From contig JAJEKB010020821.1 in NCBI GenBank assembly GCA_022393335.1, forward strand, positions 188,354-252,353: 64,000 nt of DNA. Direction: 5' to 3'. The position numbers were made by a program, and so were the translations under genes. This stretch comes from Macrotrachela quadricornifera. Lineage: Eukaryota; Rotifera; Eurotatoria; Philodinida; Philodinidae. Positions 21,120 through 32,424 of this stretch are shown piece by piece. Under the pieces are notes generated by a model. It ran no database searches and had not been told where the DNA came from. It saw only the letters and a list, made by a program, of their open reading frames with translations. How positions within the stretch are numbered: the first letter of the stretch is position 1; each line of letters starts with the position of its first letter.

Positions 21120-22686
21120 CACTAATCGACGATCTTGTCCTTGATCTTTCCAGATTCTTGATTTTTTTGATTATCAGTCAAGATTCTTTTAAATCATGAT
21201 GTTCAGGCAAGGTTCCTTTGAGAGGAAAGAAAAAAAGATTCTTATCGGAAGTTCAAGATGACAAGAAACTTGTCTGATTACTCTGAAGAAAAAGAATCAG
21301 GCCAGAATTACAAGATATTCAAGAATTTTTTAAGTTCAGACAAGAATCTTTTTTCTTTCCTCTCACAAGAATCTTGTCTGAACTCCAAAACGAAAAGAAT
21401 CTTGCCTGATTGATCAGGAAAACAAGAATCTAGAAAGAACCTACAGGATATATATGGTTTCTTTAAGTTCAGGCAAGCTTCTTTTTTCTTTCTTTAAAAG
21501 ATTCTTATATGACCTTCAAGATCAATAGCACGTGTTTTCCTTGTTTAAATACATGTATAAATGCAGCCGTATAACCTTTGTATATTCATTTATAATGAAA
21601 GAAGTAATGTTTTCACTATACTTTGAGTAAGTAACTTTTCAAGATAGTCGAACGTATTGAAAAGACATTCACCTATTTTCTTTTTCTATTGAATGTAGGG
21701 AGAATACAGTAAAATACAACACTGATTTGTCTTTCGAAAAATTGTATTTGTCATTAACATTTATTTTTTCATTTGTAGATATTTTTCTTATGGAAATCAA
21801 CTAAGAAGATTTAAGTAATTTTTTTTAGCAATATTATTTTTAATTTAGATGATAGGGATCTGTACCTATAATATTCTTTTTTTTCGAGTTGCATATTGTC
21901 TTTTTTTTTTAGAACCATCACCTCATACAGTAAACCAAAGACAATGGAGAACACACCGAAAACAACAAGCTCTCTCAACTTAATTATCTTTACTGCTTCC
22001 AACTGTAGAACAATTTCTAGTAACGAAAGGAGATAATCATAATGTTGTAAAAACAAGCGCCATTTATGTCCATGAGTGTCAGCCTAGTATTAGTATTTCA
22101 TTAATTTAATGCTAACTCTAATTCTTTTGTATAATGATCCTGAGGCAACAGTATTGCAACTTATACTGATTAATGTAATGTTAAAGCAATAGTTACATCT
22201 CTGAATGATATCAATAGTTCTGTATAAAAAACTATTGATATCAGTCAAAGATGGAAGCTTTGCTTTAACGTTACGTTAATCAATACAAACTGCGATACCT
22301 TTGTTTCAGGATCATTATACGAAAGTATTGATATTAACATTAAATAAATGAAATGCTAAAATTAATCCAACACCCATATTTATATCACAAAAATCAATCA
22401 GGAACTTCAAGAAAAAGATTCAGACAAGAATTCAAGAAAATAAGAATCATGCAAGAATTGTAAGAAAAAAATAATCAGACAAGAAAACAAGAAGACAAGA
22501 ATTTTGTCTGGCAATGAATTTCTTGTCTCGCCAGACAAGATTCGGTCTATACGAATCTTGACAGAAGATCAAGATCTGTTTTTCCAGGCAAGATTCTTGT
22601 ATAGAAGGAATAGTAAAAAGAATTTTGACTGAAAATCAAGAAATTCAAGAATCTGGAAAGATCGAGGACAAGATCGTCGATTAGTG
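21120..22686. mobile_element. non-autonomous inverted-repeat element, 1.57 kb
   Basis: The terminal inverted repeats are about 70 bp long. The left end starts CACTAATCGACGATCTTGTC and continues with CTTTCCAGATTCTTGA. The right end is its reverse complement with few mismatches, finishing CGTCGATTAGTG. The interior is filled with variants of CAAGAATCTTGTCTGA in both orientations. No transposase is visible, so the element is non-autonomous. No clean target duplication flanks it. A second palindrome is nested at 22090-22360. Confidence 0.7.
22090..22360. mobile_element. nested palindromic MITE
   Basis: The arms are about 130 bp: the left runs from TTAGTATTTCATTAATTTAA through GTATAATGATCCTGA to GATATCAATAGTT. 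The right arm is its inverted copy, also holding GTATAATGATCCTGA on the opposite strand. The centre is near 22225 (AGTTCTGTATAAAAAACTAT). It lies wholly inside the 21120-22686 element, so it was inserted later or is part of its composite structure. Confidence 0.65.
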
Positions 22687-23377
22687 ATCGTGCTATCTTC
22701 ACATCGATGTACTATTCAAGAACTATCAAACTCACTACTCGCAAATTTGATTTTTAACGATCGACCAAAATGTTTCTTTCAACATTTTCTTTCCATTGGC
22801 ATACAAACGTAAATATGATACAGAGTCACACGTGTCTTCGTATTCTTATCGGCGAAAACAGAAATTATTTTGCAAGTAACGTAACGTGCAAAGAGAAAGA
22901 ACAGCTTCTTGTTTGAAGCGAATTTTGTAAAAGCAAAAAATAAAAGAGAGGTGACACTTTTTAGTTTCTTTACAGACGACTGAAGGTAAGATGCGTGTTT
23001 TTCTTTTTTTTTAACAACTCCAATCGAACAATATGGTTCGTATACAGAGTCGTCGTAGTACTCTAACTTAGGACATATTGTATGCAATATTGTTTTCGTA
23101 ACAAAGAGCAAATATCGTTCTTTGTCATTAAAAAAAATTTACGTACAAGACAGTGATTGCAGCGACACTTGTGATATTTCATCATTTCGTAATACAAAGA
23201 GTAGTATGCATATATTACTTTGATTAGCTTGCGCGTATCTAGTATATTTATATATATTTCTTCTGTGTTCTATCTTTGATTCGTAACTAATTCAGAATCT
23301 GTGAACATTAACTACGTACATTTCCACATAAATTTCAACCAAAATTCTACGAAGTGTCTTCTTTCTTATTCCGATAA
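22687..23377. other. intergenic, nothing recognised
   Basis: AT-rich with a chance minus-strand frame at 22779-23111 lacking any motif. No gene recognised. Confidence 0.4.
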
Positions 23378-23794
23378 ATGTTTATCAAGACTGAAGCTGG
23401 TGAAAACATCTCTATTAATGTAATCTCCTCCTCACGTTTTGTCCTATATTTAATATAAAAGATTTGCTTCGTAATTCTTAGATTGGAACGTTAAAAACGA
23501 TCAAAGATGTTAAAGAGAGAATTCGACAGATGAAAGGCATTTCTCTGGACCAGCAACTATTAGTTGATGAGGACGTTGAATTAGAGGACAATTAAAAACT
23601 TTCCGAGTGTGGTATTAACAATAGTCCTGCCGTCCATCTCCTTTCGATGCACACTGCAATGGGTGTTACAAATCATAAACCGACTAGTATATATTAGAAG
23701 TATTCAAAATCATATCGCTACAAATATATGTCGATTTTTCATGTTTTAGAAGCTGATTGTCAAAACCGAGGATGGGGGTCGATTTACACCTAAT
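23378..23794 (+). pseudogene. tandem ubiquitin-like gene, broken
   Basis: Exon 1 (23378-23419, MFIKTEAGENISIN) joins across a 62-nt GT-AG intron to exon 2 from 23482. The result aligns with the ubiquitin fold: V..LKTIKDVKERIRQMKGI, then DQQLLVDEDVELEDN, a TAA stop (23593-23595) at the position of the ubiquitin GRTL turn, then KLSECGINNSPAVHLL. After an AG at 23748-23749 a further exon (23750-23794) starts a second ubiquitin unit, KLIVKTEDGGRFTPN, ending at a GTAATT donor. The tandem layout recalls polyubiquitin or ubiquitin-like repeat genes. The core GI.LDQQ and the LED turn are kept, but divergence is high and the reading is interrupted. A later continuation was not found. It is probably a decayed ubiquitin-like paralogue, not ubiquitin itself. 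Confidence 0.65.
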
Positions 23795-23810
23795 GTAATT
23801 TTGTTTTCGT

Positions 23811-24903
23811 TCTTTTTGTGTACTCAAAAAGTGAGTACACTATAGAATCGGTCAGTGCGTCTGGCCCTCCGTTTATCCGATAACTCTTCACAGATGCATC
23901 TGAATGAGCTGAAATTTTTTAAATAGAATGACCTTATCAATATCTCAGTCGAGTTCGAAGATGAGAATGATTCGTCAAGAAATGGCTGAGCTGTCGAAAA
24001 AATAGTCATTTTGACTCGACCATCCCTGAGGTGGGTACAGGAATTTTCCAAAAAAATTTTTTTTTGCTGACTAATTTAAAATATATATGAATCGACTCAG
24101 TTTTTAACGCTGATTCCGAATATGATATTAGTTTTTAATTAAGTTGCCGGTTTTTTTTGCAAAAAAAGCCTTTAAAGGGTCCTAATATAAGAAAATATGT
24201 GTCCTGAGACTAGTGTATCTACATATATCTCAGGTGACTAATAGTTTTGTGTGTCTAGATATCTAATAATCCAATGAAAAGGCCTAAGTTCGATATCTAT
24301 TGATATTGGCAGGTCCCGTAGCGGTCCTTATTTGCGTATTTTTTCCTTGTTTTCTGAAGTTGTTCTTCTGCATATGTTCACATCAAAGTAGTGATGTGAG
24401 TAAATAAACTCATTGCATAGAAATGGAAACTCAAAGTCAAACCGAAATGATATGAATACTTTTATCAATCTGTCCAAAAAATCATCATCTTTGAGCGCGC
24501 TAAGGAACTACCCCTTAGGCCTTGTGGATGCCCTCTTTTCGCCCCATAGGACACGGCGGGGAGTTAGTGTCGGACGCTTTGTTCGTTCGCAAAAATGAAA
24601 ACTTCTGTGCTCTACTTGAATTATACTTCTTTTTATAAACTCATATTGATTATGTCGAACTGTGGCACGAATTGTTGAGGATTATTTTCAAACGGTAAAA
24701 GACCATCATAATGAATACTGTTGTAGTAAATACAAAATGCTAGGTTGTGCTTATCAGATTTGTATCCCATATATTTAAGATGACCGCCTGCTGTTTCTTC
24801 ACTGAATCGATCAACTAATTATTGTTAGCTTATGTTCATTGAAATATGACGCTTGTTTGTCGGATCACTGACAAACTGAACATACGAATAGATTGGACGA
24901 GAT
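23811..24903. other. intergenic, nothing recognised
   Basis: Contains a short perfect inverted repeat GTGTACTC...GAGTACAC at 23818-23840 and a locally less AT-rich patch near 24490-24590. No gene recognised. Confidence 0.4.
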
Positions 24904-25818
24904 ACACTCTAAAAAAAATAGGTGTTCTACCTAACTTTGAAGGTTTAGCACTGTTTTACGAAACGATTTTAATTTCCGTAGCATGAAAAACGTTTCGTAA
25001 TTTTCATACAAAACCTTTTTAAGTTCCGAAAACTGAAGAAAGTTCTGAAGTTTTACTATGAAACCCTCTGGAAGTTTCATGCATCGTGTACTGAACTTCA
25101 GTAGATTCGCATGTTTTGTACAAAACCGTTGACAGTTTCGTAACGGCATCTAAAAGCTCCATATAAGTTCTACGAAGTTATTCATAGTTTCATAAGTGTT
25201 TTAATAGTTCCGGACACATTGTACGAAACTAGGCATGGTTTCGTAACAGACATAGCAAACCATTACATCGTTTACGAAACTATGAACAGTTTCGTCTCAT
25301 GTATGCTGAACCTTTTGATGTTTTACGAAACCACCGATAGTTTGTGGAACAACTAAAAGTTCCGTATTTCTTATACGAATCTATCGAAAGTTTCGTAAAA
25401 TATCGAAAGGTTCCGCATACATTGTACGAAACTGTTCATAGTTTCGTAAATGATGTAATGGTTCGGTATACCTGTTACGAAACCATGTCTAGTTTCGTAC
25501 AATGTATCCGGAACTACTAGAGCACTCACGAAATTATGGATGGCTTTGTGAAACTTATACGGAACTTTTAGATACTGTTACAGAACTGTCAACGGTTTTG
25601 TACAAAAGATGCGAATCTGCTGAAGTTCAGTACGCCATGCACGAAACTTCTAGAGGGTTTCGCAATAAAACTGTGAAAATCTTTTCAATTTTCGGGGCGA
25701 CGGTGAGGTTCTGTATGAAAATTACGAAACGATTTTCGTACCACGAAAATTAAAATCATTTTGTAAAACAGTGTCAAAACTGCAAAGTTCGGTAGAACAC
25801 CTATTTTTTTACAGTGTG
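24904..25818. mobile_element. full-length palindromic element, about 0.9 kb
   Basis: The whole element is one imperfect inverted repeat with arms near 450 bp. The left end reads ACACTCTAAAAAAAATAGGT and then GTTCTACC. The right end reads GGTAGAACACCTATTTTTTT and then ACAGTGT. Inside, motifs such as GTTTCGTA and TACGAAAC recur every 40-60 bases in both directions, so each arm is itself built of a short repeated unit. No coding capacity is credible; an open frame at 25502-25753 is a by-product. The ends resemble those of the MITEs at 17551 and 26906, so I place them in one superfamily. No clear target duplication. Confidence 0.7.
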
Positions 25819-26699
25819 CTAACCCAAATAAGTCTTGCATGAAGTATGTTTAGATGACTCATAGGAAGGTAGAAACAGCACTCAAGCATAGACCTTAAAA
25901 ATTACAGATACCGCAACGAAATAGTCTTAAGTAGTTATGAGGCATACTCTCTGATAGGTCTCAAAAAGTTGTACGTACTACTCCTGAGATAACCGTCGAA
26001 AAGTTACTAATGGTACGCTCAGATTGTCCTCGAAAAGTAACTAATGATACGGAGAGGTAGCCCTCAAAAAGTTAACAATAGTACTGTCAAGGATGCGTTA
26101 AAAACTTACAGAACCTTTTTGTTCACTACTCATTCACCGTTTTGTTTTGCCAGTGAGAGCTATATATATACGAGCGAATTCATAAAAAATTATCGTCAAA
26201 TAGAGGATGTTTTAAGATTAAGTGTTTTGGCAAAAGTCTAGTCATATTGTGGAAGACATCCTGCACATCTGAATGCAGATGATTAAGTAAGGACTTTTTT
26301 TTATTAACTATTATCTTAATTAATTAATTAATTGTATATAATTATAGGTTCGACGGCAACACTCCCTCTCTCAACATTTTCCAAAATCTTGTAAATTAAT
26401 CGGTAAGTTTGCTGTATTCAATAAATGAGTTTCTTTTCTGTTATAGATTGATTTCAACATGGGATTCGTGGATATATTTACCATCTAATCTAGATTAACT
26501 TCGTCTTATTTCAAATCCGCCTTTGTATCAAAATCATGAGTAAGTTTCACTATAGAAAATAAACATACTCGTTTTCTCTTTTTAGGTCAACCCAATATGA
26601 GCTGTATGGGTAAGTTTATTTTATTATATAAAATTAATTCATTTACTCTTTATTGTAGACTAATTCGAGAAACTACTTGACGATTAAATATTATTTTTA
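25819..26699. other. intergenic, nothing recognised
   Basis: No gene recognised. Near 25940-26080 a motif like CTCAAAAAGTTA/CTCGAAAAGTAACTAATG recurs about four times at roughly 45-base spacing, a degenerate tandem repeat. A (TTAA)n run lies near 26313-26332. Confidence 0.35.
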
Positions 26700-26898
26700 A
26701 CTGACGAGGGAAGCTCCAGAAGTATTCAAACAGTTTAGTCTCTGCTTTGCATCTGTAAGTCGATCTGATTTAGATATGAAAAGCTAAATAGAATTTGTGC
26801 AAATTTGCACTTAGCTTTTCATACCTAAATCAGATCGACTTGCAGATGCAAGGCAGAGACTAAACTGCTTGAATACTTCTGGAGCTTCCCTCGTCAGT
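26700..26898. mobile_element. 199-bp hairpin MITE with TA target duplication
   Basis: A near-perfect palindrome whose arms of about 95 bp start ACTGACGAGGGAAGCTCCAG and end with the inverted CTGGAGCTTCCCTCGTCAGT. It is flanked by TA at 26698-26699 and TA at 26899-26900, the target duplication of Tc1/mariner-type elements. It has no coding capacity. Confidence 0.8.
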
Positions 26899-26905
26899 TA
26901 TTGGG

Positions 26906-27092
26906 TCGGTGACAAAAAAGGTTCAGTGGCAATGAGCACGTACTAAACCTTTTTTTCCGTTGGTGTGAAAGGTTTAGTACGAAACCTTTCCCACGGAACC
27001 TTTTATTGCAGATATTCAGAATTGGTTTTATACGAAACCAATAAAGGATCTTCCCGTGTATCGAGGGGAAGATCCTTTTTTTTGTAGAGTGT
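26906..27092. mobile_element. small MITE with poly-A-rich ends and terminal hairpin
   Basis: The left end (CGGTGACAAAAAAGGTTC) and the inverted right end (CACTCTACAAAAAAAAGGAT) are related. Near the right end lies a tight hairpin, AAAGGATCTTCCCGTG paired with GGGGAAGATCCTTT. The motif TTTAGTACGAAACC recurs inside. It directly follows the hairpin MITE at 26700. Confidence 0.5.
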
Positions 27093-27202
27093 TTGAACAT
27101 GATGTACTCTCACAGTTCGTCACTCTTGGGGTTTGGTGAGTGGTCGATGACGTGAATTAGAGACAGGGAACACGATAGAAATAGCAGGACACCGGATCCC
27201 TT

Positions 27203-30195
27203 CTATGGATCTTCATTATTTGCTGTGAAACAGATAACTTGATCGAATAAAGATGGTTTACAATCTGCCAGAAGTTCAAGGACTCGATTTGAAGTTCTTC
27301 CTTTGTTGACCATCTTTTGCTTTTCCTTTCGAAGAGTCGGGTTAGAATAATATTCTGTTAGGAACAATAAGTATAGTTTGTGTTGAATAAAATCCGCAAT
27401 CACTGTGGGATTACTTCTCATTATTGTCAGCAATAGATTTGAGAAGTGAATATGAGTTAGTGCAGCTATTGATTTATAAGATGCAATGTTGGTTATTTCA
27501 GTATTTGTAGCATCATGCTATCTATTAATGATACGAAAGATTTTGCGGTTTAATGCTTCAAGTTGTTGTTGTTTGCTGTAAGAAAGAGTTAGATAGATAG
27601 TAAGGGCGAATGTAGGCATTTTATAATCTATAAGCAATATCCATGGACATCATTCTACAAGCCGATAAACGTTTGAATACTGCAATATTTTTATTGATTT
27701 TGGATTTAATATATTCTATGTGATGGTTAAAGGATAGTTTGGCATCGAGAAACACACCCAGGTATTTAAATTTAGCTACATGATCTATCACATTATTTTT
27801 ACAGATAATATGAGAATTTTTTGGAGATACCATCCGATAGAATAATGTCCAATAAGTTTTCTTAAAATTAATTGGCTGCTTCCAGTTTAGAGCATACCTA
27901 TACAAGTCGTTCATCACCTTGGTGATATGTCGAGCCAGAAGTGGGATGACTTTTTTGGATGACCATGTAGCTGAAGGTGAGACAATCACCGCCATATCAT
28001 CTGCAAATAGGTGCTTGAAGTGAACGTTTGAAACTGAGGTTAAGATATCATGATGATAAACGATAAACAGAACAGGACCTATAGCTGACCCTTGCGGGAC
28101 GCCTTTAGGCAAGGAAAAGGGAGTTGATTTAGTACCTTTGATTTCAATAAAAGCGGAACGCTCCACCAGATAATTTCGTAGCCAAGCAATGAAATAAATA
28201 GGACAGTTCAGACGTTTTAGCTTTAAGCATAAGCCTTTGGACCATAACTGGTTAAATGCCGTTTTGAAATCAATGAATAAGGCCGCCGCAGCGGTATTAA
28301 GAGCGAGACCTTGGCCAATTTGATCCACGAATGATACGATGCGGGTCGACATATTATGCCCCGCCCGGAAACCTGTCTGTTCTTCTGGGAGTAATCCATT
28401 ATCATCAATCCATTTACAAAAGGACATTAAGAAAATTTTTTCGTTCAGTTTGGCAAAACATGGAATTAATGGGATGGGACGAGTATCGTTGATATCTACC
28501 ATAGAAGTCCCAGATTTGGATAACAATATCATCCTAGCTATAAGCCAATGTTCAGGAAAATAGACATCTTGGGCTATGTAGTTAAAGCATGATGTAATAA
28601 TTTTAACATGATTTGAAGGTAATAACTTTATTATCTTATTTGAGATCCCATCTAAGCCTGTAGAAGTTTTATTCTTTAACGATGAAATGCAATTTTTGAC
28701 ATCAATATATTGGACCTGGAAATGTTGCAATCTAGTGTTTCTAATTTCTTCATCCAATTCTTGTTCGAATGTAGCGGCTTCAGCTTCTACGATAGAATTG
28801 TTGTTTTCGTGTTCGGCGAATTGTTCCATGTAAAAATTTTTCGCTATATTGCACATTTCCGTGGGACAAGTTATAGATGCGTCATTTTGAAGAATTCCAT
28901 CGATTGGTGGTGAATTTGACGAGAAGCGCCGCTTCATTTTTTTTCAAAACTGTTTAATATCACAGGCATTTAGAGTTTTACAATAATCAGACCAGGTTCT
29001 TCGTTTATGTAAATATAATGCTTTTCGAATATACTGTGAATATAATTTTAATTGTAAGATGTGATACGGATGTTTGGTTTTCCTAATCCTGGATAAATAG
29101 CATCGTTTCTGTTTTATCATGGAAACGATTTGTGGTGGAATTGAAGGCTTATAGGAATTGCAAAATGATACGTACGTTAATCTCGATGCTACCAAGGATA
29201 GAAAGTGTTCATAAAGACAGAAGAACTCTATTTTATTTGCCATTATTGTACATAAGTTATCCTAGTAAGAAGATGTGAATGTAATGAATAATTCAAATAA
29301 TAACCAGTAAGTCCGCTTAATTGGAACGAAGCGATCTTTTGATGCAACTGAAAGTGATGTTGACCATTTCACGGGACGATGATCGCTTCCAATAGAGGGA
29401 AGTACGGAAAAAGAGGCAGACGATATAGTATCAGGTACTATTATAAGATCTATAACTGCATTTGAACGTGTTGATGTAGGGACAAATTTGTTAACAATTT
29501 GTAAATCATTATCATTTAACCATTCGAAGAATGCTCGTCCTTTTTGGTTAGCTGTTGTGTTGGATCAAGACGTATGTTTCGCGTTTAAATCACCAAGAAG
29601 AACTGTATTAGGGTTATGTCGTAGGATATCATTAAAGCGATCAAGTGGTAATGGCTCATTTGGTGGAGAATAGCACGATGCTAATTGAAATTTGTTTTGG
29701 GAAATCCCTATCTCAAGAACTATAAGATTACGATCATTTTGAAATTCAGGCACACGGTGGACTGGGATGGAGCGGTGTGTTGCCACTAGTACTCCACCAA
29801 ATGCGTTTGTGCCTTCTTGGTAAAAAATACGATAATTTTGTTAAATATGCTGAGAGAGATTTTAATGCTTTATTATTGTGTCTGGTTCCATTTAATACGA
29901 TGATAGGAACGTAAATCGAATTTAGTACTTCCATTAAATCATGAAGATATAAATTAAGACTGTTTATATTCAATAATAAGAAGGACAACTCGCTTCTAAC
30001 GTTCAGCATATTTAGGGTTCGTTCTCGCCACTTTTCCCACTTCTTGAATAAGTTGTTTAATGTAGCAGGCATGGTCCATTCTGTAATAACATGTTGTAGG
30101 ATTTTTATTTGTCTTTTAAAAAGATTAAGCAATCGTAATATTTGAGAATCTTTTTGAATAGGAATAAATGGGTTAGCATTAGCATTCATTATCAT
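27203..30195 (-). pseudogene. LINE ORF2: APE endonuclease and reverse transcriptase
   Basis: Minus strand, in order. Endonuclease start with LLNINSLNLYLHDLMEVLNS (30195-29850). Frameshift near 29840. GGVLVATHRSIPVHRVPEF and SCYSPPNE..LGDLNAKH (29800-29580). A TGA near 29563, then IDLIIVPD and the catalytic VLPSIGSDHRPV. Linker at 29243-28944. A long clean RT frame at 28937-27621 with MILLSKSG, RPIPLIPCFAKLNEKI, GFRAGHNMSTRI, AALFIDFKTAFNQLW, LPKGVPQGSAIGPVLF, the catalytic HLFADDMAV and KYLGVFLDAKLSFNHHI. After a break near 27620 the C-terminal part continues to a stop near 27203. At least four disruptions make it inactive, yet the RT catalytic residues survive, so the decay is recent to moderate. 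Confidence 0.8.
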
Positions 30196-30293
30196 TTATT
30201 TAAAGTGAATCACTATTGGATACTGTCGTACTTTGAGAGCTTGCTCTCTCTCTGCATAAGTTGTTTGTATCATTAGCAAAATTTAGAAATTTA

Positions 30294-31765
30294 TTATATA
30301 CGGGGGGCTAAAGCTTGTTTATTTGGTCCTTCAGCCTTCGTATAATGTTGGTTTGAGGTTTCCTTCAGAAGTGGACATATAACGTCGTTTATGCAAGATT
30401 TAATATTTATCATATCATTCTTATAACAATTTATATTAGTATCGATTACGTTGAGTTTATTGTTCAGGTCCTCTTGTTGTTGTTTGATAAGCAGCATTGT
30501 GCTGTTTATTTGGTTTAACATGTTAATGATATCTAGTTGATGGACGCTGTTGGAATTGAAAGTAGAAGAACCAACATTTGTAAATGTTGTTGGTACAATT
30601 GTATCATTTCGGAAAAGAAATTTTTGTGTATCAGCGGACCATACTTGTTTCTGTTGTATGACACTTGTGTTTACTGGTACACTTAGTATTTTCGGTTGTT
30701 GATTCTTTTCCTTACGTTTTTCTAATTTTATTGGACAGCTTGGATTCCCTGCCATGTGTCCACTCCTGCAGTGTACACATTGAATAGGATTGTTACATTT
30801 GGGATTGTACGAGTGATGTTCAGCACATCGAAAGCATGTTGGATTATTTCTATTTGGGCAATGGGCAGCTATATGATCATCAAAGGCTTGACAATTGTAA
30901 CATCTTAGTACACGTGTTGGTGGTGTATAAGGTTCTACTATAAAAGCAGTGTTATTATCATCAAGTAGAATACGTTTGGATTTAAGCATTGGTGCTAGTT
31001 CTTCGTATGACGAAAAATCAACACGCACTTTGGATAAGGGACGTCCGCCTTGCCTATAGAGACGTACTGCACGTACAATTGAATGAAAATGATGTTTCAA
31101 CTCATTACCAAACACCTGTTCGTCTTATTGAGGAGGAACATTAAGAACAACAATTGAGTAAGATGATGGTATCTTATTGGGTAACTCTAATTTATATTCA
31201 CTGCCACAGATGGTATCGGGCCAATTTGCTTCAGACATAAGATATTCGAATTGTGTTGATGAGTTAGGATATAGTAAGAAACACATTTGATTATTCACTG
31301 TTTTAGAATATCGCCCATATGTTAAATTCAATTTCAGTGATTTATTTAACTCTTTGATTATGATTAATTCCATAGTAGGGTATTTGTTAGGATCTTCCAA
31401 TTTAATACGAAAGGATGGAAAATATTGACGTGATGAGTCACTACCACGGCGAATGGATGAGTCATTGTTGCCTTATTTGATTGTTGAAATGTATTAAAAT
31501 ATGAAGATGTTGTCACTGACGCTGTTGTTTTAGCCGATTTTTGTTGAATCTGGGCTTGCTGATATGCTTGTTGATTGATTAGTGTATTCTCACCAGGCGT
31601 ATCTGACCGATTTCGTTTTGGTGTATGGAGTGATGTTTCATATTCGTTTGGATGTTGAACAGATCGTTTTCGATTATACGAGCCGAGAGCCCGCTCATCG
31701 CTATCAATTTCATACAATTCTACTGGATAAGGACCCTTAGCACTATTATTTTCAATAATACTCAT
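30294..31765 (-). pseudogene. LINE ORF1: Gag-like protein with CCHC zinc knuckles
   Basis: Begins at ATG (31765-31763) with a polar head (YEIDSDERALGSYNRKRSVQ) rich in Gln and Asn. It shifts frame near 31400, continues with LEDPNKYPTMELIIIKELNK.., meets a TAA near 31125-31127 after VVLNVPPQ, and resumes with an RRM-like segment typical of LINE ORF1 (VRAVRLYRQGGRPLSKVRVD). It ends with zinc knuckles: CYNCQAFDDHIAAHC, CFRCAEHHSYNPKC and CVHCRSGHMAGNPSC. Such proteins bind the element RNA. A coiled-coil-like tail (LLIKQQQEDLNNKLNVIDTN) follows. Confidence 0.75.
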
Positions 31766-31812
31766 CTTATTTACTAAATTAGTAATTTTAATTAAGTAAT
31801 TCTGATTAAGTT

Positions 31813-32424
31813 AGAGACAAATTCCCTAATAACGACGGGAAATAATTCACATCTCTTGTTTGAGTCTGTTCGCAGCGGTTTTACACTCCACTGGAAATAT
31901 TTTTATATTTGGATNNNNNNNNNNNNNNNNNNNNNNNNNNNNNNNNNNNNNNNNNNNNNNNNNNNNNNNNNNNNNNNNNNNNNNNNNNNNNNNNNNNNNN
32001 NNNNNNNNNNNNNNNNNNNNNNNNNNNNNNNNNNNNNNNNNNNNNNNNNNNNNNNNNNNNNNNNNNNNNNNNNNNNNNNNNNNNNNNNNNNNNNNNNNNN
32101 NNNNNNNNNNNNNNNNNNNNNNNNNNNNNNNNNNNNNNNNNNNNNNNNNNNNNNNNNNNNNNNNNNNNNNNNNNNNNNNNNNNNNNNNNNNNNNNNNNNN
32201 NNNNNNNNNNNNNNNNNNNNNNNNNNNNNNNNNNNNNNNNNNNNNNNNNNNNNNNNNNNNNNNNNNNNNNNNNNNNNNNNNNNNNNNNNNNNNNNNNNNN
32301 NNNNNNNNNNNNNNCAAGGATTATCCAAATATAAAAATATTTCCAGTGGAGTGTAAAACCGTTGCGAACGGACTCAAACAAGAGATGTGAATTATTTCCC
32401 GTCGTTATTAGGGAATTTGTCTCT
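31813..32424. repeat. palindrome with 100-bp arms around a 400-base assembly gap
   Basis: The left arm, 31813-31914, starts AGAGACAAATTCCCTAATAA and includes TTACACTCCACTGGAAATAT. The right arm, 32315-32424, is its reverse complement with few differences (CAGCGG against CGTTGC). Between them are exactly 400 N (31915-32314), a conventional placeholder length, so the true length is unknown. No target duplication is clear. It is likely a terminal-inverted-repeat element whose interior could not be assembled. Open frames reported across the N block are meaningless. Confidence 0.8.

Larger units (their letters stand above)
27120..31830 (-). mobile_element. non-LTR retrotransposon with ORF1 and ORF2, decayed
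   Basis: A nearly full-length two-ORF LINE on the minus strand, about 4.7 kb. ORF1 (31765 to 30294) encodes a zinc-knuckle Gag-like protein. ORF2 (30195 to 27203) encodes an APE endonuclease and reverse transcriptase. The architecture fits the Jockey/I/CR1-type group of APE LINEs. I cannot assign the exact clade by eye. Both ORFs carry frameshifts and stops. The exact ends are uncertain: no poly-A tract or target duplication was identified, and the 5' end is followed directly by a palindrome containing an assembly gap. Confidence 0.8.

Noticed and set aside
25940..26080. Possible CRISPR-like spaced repeat (CTCAAAAAGTTA units)
   Set aside because: Repeats are degenerate and spacers uneven, and the genome is eukaryotic; treated as a decayed tandem repeat.
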